Assembly (NCBI GenBank): GCA_029931535.1
Contig: JAQPZY010001523.1
Span: forward strand, 2,000,501-2,064,500
From: Margaritifera margaritifera
Lineage: Eukaryota; Mollusca; Bivalvia; Unionida; Margaritiferidae
Reading direction: 5' to 3'
DNA length: 64,000 bases
The translations under genes and the position numbers were made by a program. The notes under the pieces were generated by a model. That model worked only from the letters and a program-made list of their open reading frames with translations, was not told the origin of the DNA and searched no databases. Of this stretch, positions 40,801 to 52,800 are shown piece after piece; the stretch's first letter is position 1, and the number at the start of each line of letters is the position of its first letter.

Positions 40801-43800
40801 ATTGTTTCTTTGTCAGACAGTCGAACCAGATGTCATCATCTAAGCTTGCTACAGCCCAGCTGCTTGAGGCAATACTGGTCACTGTCAGCTAGTTAAATGT
40901 GGGTGGAGAAGGCAACTGGATTCTTTAGTGAACTGTAGTGCTGTAAATTTTAAAGATTGGCTTCTCAGATATTTGTTTGCTACTCACCATCAGTCCTGCA
41001 AATAAAAACACTGGAGGAAAACAAATCCTATAATTGAACAATTGCCTCAGGGTCTGTACAGTACACATTACAATAATCAGTCCCTCACACCAAGTGCTTT
41101 TTAACAATTTGGTGGTGTGTCAGTACAGATCAGACCTTTAGAACAAAATATTCATAACCTAGGCCCTGATTAAACAGAAAAATAATATTTACTAGTTAGA
41201 ACTAACCGTTATTATCATTATCCAACATATGTTTGAGGACCTGAGCAAAAAATACTTTCAGACTTGACTGGAAATGCCTACGAATAAAGTGTTACATATA
41301 TACAATGTAATAAGTCTGCTTGTTGTAAGAAAATAAATAATTTTTAAAACAGTAGAGTGGCATAAAATACTGTTATTGGGTCAAATTTTACAGTATAGTT
41401 TTCAGAAAGAAAAAAATCATTTTTATAATATTTGTTCGATATAAAACTAGTATAGTACATAAGGATGATACTAAAACTGAAGCAATAGCTAATTCAAAAC
41501 CGAAAATGACACATTTTCTCGGATCCACAGTCCATACAGCCATCTGTCCTGAGAAGATTCTTGGCAAGATTGCACAAAAACCACTCATTGTTGACATGAA
41601 ATTTTGAAGGCATATTTGTATGCACATGTAGGTGACCTAATTAGAGTTTCAACTATTACATCAGTTCTTAAATTCTTTTCACATTTTTAAACTTTTTAGA
41701 CTTTCACTGTTTGACTAAAACTTTGTCTGCACAATTAGGAAAAAGCCACTCATAGAAAACAAAAGAAATTAGTCTTATTGACATATTTGTATTTATCTGT
41801 AGATAACCTGATATGATTTTTTTGACCATGTAATACAGCATTTGGTCAATTGTTATAGCACATTTTTGTACTTTGTGCACTTTGATTTTTAAAAATGAAA
41901 ACCTTGTTATCCCAAACTGAAATCGCAAGCTCTTCATGCAAGCTTGTTTCAACCTTGAGCAAAGTGTTACCGTGCAAGCTAGTGTTTGGAACCTTGCAGC
42001 AAGCTTGTGCAAGTCTGCACTGAATAACCTGGCAAGCTTGCATGGTTCTTTATTACAAGCTTGTGCAAACCACTTAAAAAAAATATTGGAAGCTTGGAAA
42101 AATTGCAATCCTAAATATTGTAATGAACAAGCTTATGAAAGCTTGCATGGACAGACAACAAGCTTGCACAAACCATAGTCAAATAGGAAATACAAGCTTG
42201 CACAAGCTATCAAATTCAGTACCAGCTTATGCAAGCTTCATTGCTGTAAAAATATTGGATGCAAAAATGACAGACAATTCAAGACTACCCTTCGTGACGA
42301 TAAAAGTGTTGGAGGTGCATTAGAAAAGAGGTTACATGTCAACCTGAAGTAAATTTTGAAAAATTAATTTTCTGAAGTAGATTTATTCGCAAAAATATAC
42401 ATATTTTGAAACGAACAGCCTTTTATAAATTAAAAAAGTTTTAAAACCATTCTAAAAAAGGTACAAATTATATAAAATAACAAAATTATTAAAATAATAA
42501 CCGAACTTTAAAAATCAAACAAATATATACATATCCTCAACAAAGAGATGAAAAAGAATTCACATATGAAGATCAGGATGATAGTGATAATGATGAAAAG
42601 CCAATATACAATGGTGTCTCCATAACTTGGGGTCAAAGTGCAATTCTTATATTGTCATTTGCATTAAGGCACAATATCACTGGATAATGTTTAGCTGATC
42701 TACTTACATTAATTTCTGTGCACTGTCTAGAAACAAATATTATTCACAAATCTCTCTACCAGTTCAAGGCCTATTTCAGTAATCTTGAAGTACTACTGCT
42801 ATGTCATAAATATTGTGCAAATTGTAAATTTCTCTTAAAAGAAACAACTGAAAGGTGTCCAGTATGTGATCATGGTTAGAGTGAGTAGAATAGTGTGTAC
42901 ACTTTTGTTGAGATTCCATTAGCTTACCAAATAGAACAATGAATTCAAAAACTGGGATTTCATCAGATGCTGTTCCACAAATTCATTATGACAAAAAACA
43001 CCCTGATAATATATAGGATATCTATGATGGTGAGCTTTATCACAAACATTCTAAAGCTGGCATCTTTTTAAACAATAAAACACTACTCTATTATGTGGTA
43101 CACTGATGGAGTACCATTGTTTAAATCATCAAAGGTTAGCATTTGGCCCATATTTCTTGCAGCCAATGAGTTGTCTTGCCAAGACAGAATGAAGCAAGAA
43201 AATATGATATTTTTAGGTCTGTGGTTCAAAAAATTAAAGCTGTTATATTTGTTCTTTTTTCAATGAAGCATACTGCTTTCCTTGCAAAATTGTTGCACAT
43301 AGAGCAAATAAAGGTGACTTAGTTGGTTTATGATCTGGATAATATCCAATGAATTACTAAGGAAAGAGATCCAGAAATTCAGGCTGATCCACAGACAAGC
43401 AAGCTCTTCAGTACAAGGAATCTCTCACAGCCATTTTCTCCAATATGAGGGAAAATCTTCACACTTTTTTCCTTATGGCTTTAGACACTTTCTACACTTC
43501 AGTACAGAAATCTAGATGGGGGGGTGGGGTGGATGTTGTCAGATGGTTCCCCCCCCCCCCCGTTAAAACCGTACACTTCTAGATGAAAACAAGAATGTCA
43601 GCCATTTGAAGTACAGAGAACAACCTCTTCTAAACAGATCCTCTCAGACAAAATATCTTTCATCCTCCCCTGCTTATTGTATGGTTCAGGTACCATCCAC
43701 TGAAATAGATTACAGCAACATGTACTATGTAACATGGACACAAATTTGACTATTCACCTGTTTGGCAAAAGAATGTAAGCATTTAATTTAATTCAACATT

Positions 43801-46800
43801 CCAAAATCACTTCATAAGTCTTAGAAATCTATTTAAATGTTATTCATCATCATCGTAAATATTAATTTTACCATCCATTTTGGAAGGGCTGCAACATTAC
43901 ATCTGTCAAACATTCCGTACTTTACATCTTTAAAAACATAGCAGTGAAATTACGCACTTGATTCCTTAAGACCTTTGAATAAGGATTGGAAAAATGAAAA
44001 TACAAATATAAAAATTAGAAGAATACCTACATGTGCATAATCTCTGAGCTTGCCTAAGTTAAAGTTCACTGCATGAGGGCAATCATAGAATTTGATATGT
44101 GAGAAGAAAAATGTCCTAAGGGTTGTATGATCAGTTGCTGCACATGTATTGGTATTACTTGCAATGAAATTTCCCAAATTAACGAGCAAAATTTTTACAG
44201 TTCCAACTCGAAAATGGAGCTTGTTTGAAAGTGAGACTGCTGCAGTAGTTCTTTGTATTACCTCAAATAAGTTATGAGTTATGTGCTTTTTTCATTATGA
44301 GTAAACCGGTCTTGAGGCTGTAAACAAGGGAAATAACTGCCATTACTATCTTGCTTCTGAATGAAGAAGTCTCTGTTGTGGAAATACTAATTTAATCTTA
44401 TATAATTTTGCGGAATGGGATGGATTTTTTTTCTCTCTCTCTCAGAGAAATAGAGTTTTAAGTTTTTATTCAATATGAAAAAAGTGCCAATTTTTTTTCT
44501 AGAAACATAATAATAGCAGTAATAATAATTATACTATTTCACAATGTTTACAACAACAACAATAACAACACTTAAAGTAACAACAACAGGGACAAGAATA
44601 ACCTATCTGATGATATGAAGTGAAAGAAAAGATTCAGAAGGATGGAATTATATAAAGAATGATTGATTTTTTTTTCTTCCCTTTTTTGGTAAAAAATATT
44701 CATTATTTAAGCATTGATATTGTATGTAAATTTGTAACACATGAAACAAAGTCACATGTTTTTACTTTTCTTTAATCTATGGATAATGGAGTTTATTATA
44801 TCAAATATAATGCCAATTCATACACCATCATGTACTATTCTGAAAATACTATCTGTTGTGGGCAAATTCTCTTTTTTTTTGTAAAATGTTATCCTATGTG
44901 TTCATGTAGAATTGATCAGTGCCACTGCTTTGCTACTCATATGGCCATCATTTTTAAGATAGACTTAGATGAAGAATATATTTTCAGGGTAATGCAGACT
45001 TAAAGTCAAAATTTACAAACATTTGCATAGCAGTACCTGTTAAAGACATTATTGAGTTAGTTGTATGTGCAAAAATATTGGTAATCAGAAATTGTCTGTA
45101 TCAATGAGGCCTGATAGCATAGAAAGTGATTATTAAAAAGCTATGAAATTTGTATGTGTCTTCTCTTTTACATTATGTATTGACTTTAAAAGTGTTTTTC
45201 AGCATGCTTAAGGTTAAAAAGTGACATGTTTGAATACACTATATACATATATTTAATTATTATTCAGCCATCAGCTGATCAATGAGTAGATCATATATAA
45301 TCCTATCAACCAGCTCTTTGTTTACACAAATGACCTTAATCCTCTTGTGCCTCAAATCAATATGCAGAGAAATCAAAGGGTTAGCAAAATTTATTGCTTG
45401 AAATAGTTAAAACTTTGTTAATATTTCAATAAGATTAAATATTTCTGGCCACTGGAATTTTGACAGAAAAACATTTGTGCAGTTTCTGTGCGTTAAAACA
45501 TGCAATCAGCAAAAATTCTCTAAATTGGGTCTGGAAATATTTGCAATCTTGTGCCTTTCATAAGCTTTTGAATTGCGCAAGCTTGTGAAAAGCGCAAGCT
45601 TGCGGATGCTGGTAAGAAAATTATTAGAAATGGTGCCATCCATGCGCAAGTTTGCACAAACGAACAAAGATTCGTTGACAAGCTAAATTGATGATGTAAG
45701 CTTACTGCAACCTTGTGGCAAGCTAACGACAAAGATGCATTTTAGTTTGGGAGAATGATTAAGCAAAAACACTCAAGGCAAGCAAATGAAATTTGGTATG
45801 CATGTTAATTTTTGGGAATTTAACTTTTTTATCTGAGTGGAGGTATACATGTTTTACAAACACAAATCTAGTTGGAATTTAATTCTTAGAATTACCAGCT
45901 TAATACAAGCTTTAAGTGTCTTTTCCTTGTACTGATGTTCCTGCTCTTAATTACCCATGAAATTATTGCACTGTCTTACAAAGTAATATACTGGTACCTA
46001 TAGAAATTTAAAAATTACTTTAAAAATAGAGAAAGTCCTGAAAAGTTCTCGTATCATGAGTGTACACAGAAATACTAGCACTCACCAGACATTTTTTAAC
46101 AAACCTGGTTACTTTTCCTGTATAATCATGCAATTTCATTATTATTTTGTATCAACAGCATTAACAGATAGCCAATGGTATCACTTTTATACCAGCTGCA
46201 GCAGGTTTGGAGTAAACAGTTCAAAGATTTAGTGTCAAAAGGGTTGAAAAACAAACAGCATGTATCATAGCACTGGTTATAGGTGAGACTGATAGAATCC
46301 TTCATATGCACTGGTGTGGGATAGTGAAATCCTACCCTAGGGTCAGAATTTGTGGGCAGGAATGAGGCTTTGTGAAATCCCACCCTAGGGTCAGAATTTT
46401 TTATCCTAAGGGTGGGCTTAATAGAATCCTTCATATGCATTGGTTTAGTTTTGATGCAAAACTCTGATCCTGAGGGTGGATTTTTCCTATCCAACACTGA
46501 TGCATAATGAAGGATTATTTTCTCACATTCCTGAATGAAAAATGATAGTTAAATTTAAAATGGCATGCATGTATTATGAATACTGATGTAACTTTCACAC
46601 AGCAAAACACCTATTTAAAATTTCCTTACATTAAGATAGAGCATAAAAATTTAGGTTTACTATGGTACACTGAAAAATTAAGTGTAAACGTTAAACGATG
46701 TTTAAACACATTTTAGCATTCAAGGAGCAGTGGTTGAGATGGCAAAGGTAAATGACAATACGCAGCATCCTACTTGCGTACTGCAGATAACTTGTGCAAT

Positions 46801-49800
46801 GATGCATAAAAAGTGAACAGGTCAAAAAATAAAGTCTGCTCTTAATTCATAAGATTAATATAAACATCCAATATATAATGATATAGTCCTTGGATCAACT
46901 TTGATGTAGAAGTGATTTACCTGTCATAAATAATAATGAGAACATGAATTTTTACAAAAATAAGAATTACAACAATGGCCTTTTTTATTTAAAGCTGTAC
47001 ATGTTGCTAAGTTTGTGGGGGCATATATGTTTTAGAAACACACACAAAAATAAAAAATCAAAACATAGCAGCAGGTTGCATAACTCTTAAAAGGAAGTTT
47101 ACAAAAGATAAATGTCTCTATCTGTTTGTGGAAAACTTAATTTCAACTGCAGCTCATTTTGGTATGTAAATGTGTTTCAGTTAATGTTTATCATGATTAT
47201 TGTGAAAGAATGCTGATGTGATGATGGAAATCAGCTAGTTTTTGCTACTTTGTGTACAGTATGCTTGTAGTAGATGGTCAAAATAGTCCCCGAGTCAGGA
47301 TAAAGGTTGCTTGTAACATAGGATAGGGATTTTCCACATTGAAAAGCTCTATCCATACTGATAAGGAAGGTGAGAATTCCCTATTACACATCTTCACAGA
47401 TGATGTATTATTTTTCTCTCATTTCTCACAATGAAATAGTATTGGAGAAACAAAGATGGCATATCATCGGTATGGTGGATAGAGTTTTTCAAAAAAAAAT
47501 TGGCCTCATGAGAAAGAGCATAAATAGTTTAATTTACAACCAAGCATTTGTTTTAAACAGTACGCCAGCAGAATTTTTCTTTTCAATACTAAAAATGATA
47601 GAAACACTGCAGATGTTCATGATGTCATAAACATAATGATATCATATACAGTGTCAGTGAGTGCACTCATGTGGGATAGGTGTATCCTACTTAACTTTCT
47701 CACATAGGCTAAATGTATCACACATTTAGGAATGGGAAAAATAGTAATCCATGGAGCCCTTTGTTAATTCATTTGTCTTTCTCTCACCAGTCCCATCCAG
47801 ACTTCAACCAGATCGAGGCCTTGTCAGCCTTCCTGCAGTTTGTTCCAATGGAGGATGAAATTATGGATTTCTTCAAACCTGTGGCCACTGAGATCTTGAA
47901 GAAGTTAAAAGGAAAGCCCTGTGTTCCAACTCAGCCTGATAACAGAGGTGAAAAGCTTTTTTTATGTATAATCCAGTGCAATGGTTTCTAGTTTAGAAAA
48001 AGTTGAAATCTTAGGGTTTTTTAAAAGTCACAACCATTGACATATAGAAATAAATTTCACTTTTGTATTGTATCATTTTGGTATGAACTATGTATCATAA
48101 ATGTTGTTTAAGTTCAAAATTTATCTTCACTTTCATTTTTGTAGTAAATCAGGCAGTAAAGATTTTTTGTTCAACTTCCGCATATATATATACCGTATTT
48201 GCCGGCCTATAAGTCAATACTTTTTTACCGGGAAGTCTGGATTTCGTCTTATACTCCGAATCAACTTATATATGGATTATGTCATTGAAATTGCTTTACC
48301 ATATGTTAATGTAATTTTTCGTACATGAAAATCGTTGCATACAATGTACCAATAAATAATACCTATAAATAATACATGTACAGACCATCTTAATCATTTT
48401 CCCAATTAATCTGGAATAGCATGGTGATACCATTAATATTCATGAAACCGGAAGTTACTAGCGAAAGTGATGAAGCCAAGGTGTTGATCTGGCTTCGTCT
48501 TATACTCCGCATCGACTTATATATGGATGAAGGATTGAAAATTGACGAAATTAGCGAATTCGACTTATACTCCGCATCGACTTATAGGCCGGCAAATACG
48601 GTACATACACAAGGCCTTCGCCAGCGGTACAGCAGATACAGCCATGGCCATAAAATTTCCCCACAAAAAATAAATAAACTTATTGGTTTTAACAAAAATC
48701 AAACAGTTGATTTAAAAATTTTATCATATTATAGCTAAGACAAAGAGTTTATTTAATCTCTTTTCTCCGTTTCTTTTCAACTAGATGAGACTTGTGAAGT
48801 GGTCGAAGAAGTTGGTGTTATATTAATATTACTAATTTCCTGTTAATATATGATGCTTTAGAAATAGCCATACCATGAAAAATTTTGAAGTTGCAAAACA
48901 GAACAGTTTCATTCCAATGAGAAAAAACATTTTCTTGTAGCTTAGAACAGATAGTTAGAGACAGTAGTTTTGCAGCTTCTTGAAAGTATGTTTTATATAG
49001 TGGTTTTAATATGAGTTAAGACTTTCTTTTGATTCATTTTCCCAGATCCAAAAAATCTCAGTATTTTACAGCAATACCATATCTATCTGTGTATAACGTA
49101 CCCAGATGCTAACATCATAGACCATGCTATGTGCTTCAAATCATAGAATTAACTTTCTGTACTGTTGGATAGTATTAAGGGTAATGAAACGGCAGATAAA
49201 GCAGACAGAGCTGCAATGCAGTCACCCATTTCTGAATGGAGGATTCCATATACTGACTTCAGATATTACATAAATATACTTGGCAAAATCAGGAATGAAA
49301 ACTCCACAAAGAATCTTTGGAAAATCAAACCCATCATCAGAGAGTGGCATCTCTCGTGTAAAACAAATTACAGAGATGAGATAGTATTGTGACACTCACA
49401 TATAGGACACGCATACTTATCCCATGCATACCTCCTAAAGGGTAAACCTTGATCAGAGTGCATTCCTTGCCAGTGTCCACTGACAGTAGAACACATTCTT
49501 GTGAAGTGTATAGACTTCCACCCAGTGAGACAGAGGAAATCTTGGACTTTTGAAAAGAATACAGTTTATGCAACAAATTTTGACACTAGTGTTTGAATTT
49601 TTTATTTCATGTACCTTTTTTAAGATTTTTTATATCTTCAGCCTTTATCTTTATCTTGTATGACTGCATGTTTGCATTTATTTGGAAGGATTGCCACAAT
49701 GGTCATCTTCAAAATCTTGTTATCACTACTTCCCCTAGATGGCTGGTCATTTCAAATTGTGCTTTCACCAAAAGACTTCTTATGATGTCGATTTAGGTAC

Positions 49801-52800
49801 TAAATAGAAATGGTGCCAATCTGATATCAGATATGGCCACCATGACATTAATCTTGAAAATCTTGTTATCGTTGCTTCTCCAAAACAGAAAGTCATATCA
49901 ACATGGGGTTTCCACCAGAACACTTCTCATGATGCCTTGTTGGTGATAAATGAAAATGGTTCAAAGTTGACATCTAATATGTCCACCACAGAAGCTAATT
50001 TGAAAATCTTGTTGTCACTGAAAAATATCAAAGATGGTTTCAACACTCAGCAGTTAAAAGGAAGAATGGTCTTATCTTGAATTCCTGGTAATTCTTTCCA
50101 GCCAGTAGAGCATCAGTCCCTTCAAGGGACTCTTGTTATCTGTACATTTTTGGAACTGAACTTTCAATTGGCATTATATAGCCATGATTGTGATGATGTG
50201 CTTTTAAACCCTACACATGCGTACCTATCTAATAGAGGCCTGGAATTGTGAACTGCTGTCAGACATTTGAACTCATATGGACATACCCCCTCCCCTTCCC
50301 ACCTTCATCTTACCTCAGTAAGTTAACTCCAGTATATATATTAGTCTTTCATTCAAGTTTCCAAGTCACTATACAGCTGTGGAATTGCCATTAAAATTGC
50401 CGTTTTGTTTTCTTAAAATGCAGACCTCAGTTTTGATCACTTAGATATACATGTGCCATTTAACACTGTACTGCGAAGATAGATGCATCATAACATGTTA
50501 TGAAGTTAGCTAGTCACTAACTTTCTAACATAATCATTTATGTTGTAGGGGTGGAAGGGTTTGCATTTGCAAGCAGACTGTATACTCTCGGTTATTACAG
50601 AACATTAGGTACAAAACCATATTTATCATCCTACATTATAATTAAAATGGGATTATTTCACCTTTTATTTCCACAGTCTTTTTGAAATGCATGAACTGTT
50701 TATTGGGATCTCTCTTTACCCATGAAACTGAATGGTCTACTCCCAAACTTGGTTGAGGCATGAAACTATATAATCCCCAGTTAGAAGTTACTTTGTGCCC
50801 TCTATTAAAGCCCTGAGACAGTTTCACATCTGTTGCAATGGTATTTATTGTTATAGCAATGTCGACAGTGTAAAGTGAAGATTCTGTTGGATGCTTGACT
50901 ATATTTTACAATTGAAATTAACCAATTTGCAAAACTCTGTAGGTGATTTGTTTGCTTAATTGATCTTTACCTTCCTATTGATCTCTGCATCATTGATTTT
51001 ATTTAAAACAAAGCCACAATGGTATTTATTGCTATAGCAATACTGACAATGTAAAGTGAAGATTCCGTTTGATGCTTAACAGTATGCATAGCAGTATAGA
51101 TGGGTCACTTGAATGTGGCAGTGTATACCTTAAATTGCTTTGTTGATCAAAGTGTGAAGCCAGGATTAGGTCAGAATATTGACCCATGCTCAAGGCAGTT
51201 TGACAGCTGTCATATGAAGATTTGCCATCCTGTGCTTGGTTGTTTTTTTTTCAGATAAGGGGTTTTAAATTATTTGATTTTACAGCTGTAAAGTTAAATA
51301 CAAGAAAAAGAATAAGATTTATGTTCGTAACTACAAATGTCCGACTGGAGTATTGTGCAATCTGTCAAAATATAGTTACCATCGGACATGTATGGCATAT
51401 ACAAGCATTCATAGAGGCTTGATACATACATGCAGCTAGCACATTATGCAAGGGCAGCTCTGAATCTTTGCTGTTCAGGTTGGACATAAGTTACATATTA
51501 GAAAATAATGTATGTAATGTCATGAACCTAACAGTGAATGTTATGTGTCAGGTCTAAACTGGAAATCTACAGCAAAGCAGTATACCTACATGCTTTCCAA
51601 ATTTATATTGGTTGCCCCCTCCCCATGCTAGCCTATAATTCACACTGCACTAATGCAAATTCTACGGTGTAGAATTTTGTTTTTACATTGTCCAGTTCTA
51701 AAAACATTACAGTCACAGACTCAGAACATTGAAAGTCTGTATTCAGATGGATTTGGTAGGAAATACATTGTAATACAAAGGGTGACAACATTTTTCAATA
51801 AACACAGGGATTACAAGTCAAAGCCCAGCATTTATAGCCCATGAATCATCATCTAATATATCTGTACTTTAAAACAGGAGTTATTATGTGGAAGATTCCA
51901 TCGCAAACTGTGAGGGTGAGAGATTCACTTGTACACAGAGTGATCACACCTGAACTACTGCAGAAGCACCTCAACCTGTACTATCTCCATAGTGATGTGG
52001 CAGCCATGTTGAATCCTACCTTGACACAGTGCCTGGGCATTGAGATGCTGACAACAGAGCATCTGATTCAGATTGGAAAAACCATGATACAAAACATAGA
52101 GGGCACCTGTGGTAAGTTGGATGGAATTATATAAAACAAAGTTAGGTAAATAATATTTCATTGTACTGTAGGCATGCATTTTATAAATTTGTAATTACCA
52201 TGCTTCTACTATTCTCACAGAAAGGCTTTATTTTTTTTTTTTAATATCATGCAGTCCATTAGAGTTTTATTTAAAAAATTATATAAATACTTGATGAGCT
52301 GATTTAAAGTAATTATGCTGAAAATGAGTTTTGTTGCCCACTATGACATATCAGTACAAGAGAGAATTTATATGAATAAGTTAAGAAAAAATCTTGATAG
52401 AATTATCAATCACTAGATAGATATAAGTTAGGGAAAAAATATCTTGATGGATAGTGTAGATAATATACACCACTTTATAGACATACTGTATGTAGATAAG
52501 CTCAATACAAAGATATAAATTCACTTTATAGGCATACTGCATGTAGAAAAAATATCTTGACATACTGTATGTAGTTAAGCTAAATACAGAGATATCAATA
52601 CACTTTATAGACATACTGTATGTAGTTAAGCTCAATACAAAGATATCAATACACTTTATAGACATACTGTATGTAGTTAAGCTAAATACAGAGATATCAA
52701 TACACTTTATAGACATACTGTATGTAGATAAGCTCAATACAGAGATATCAATACACTTTATGGACATACTGTAGGTAGATAAGCTAAATACAGAGATATC

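Noticed and set aside
47370..47630. 86-codon open frame on +
   Set aside because: No motif, no splice sites, codon use like the intron.
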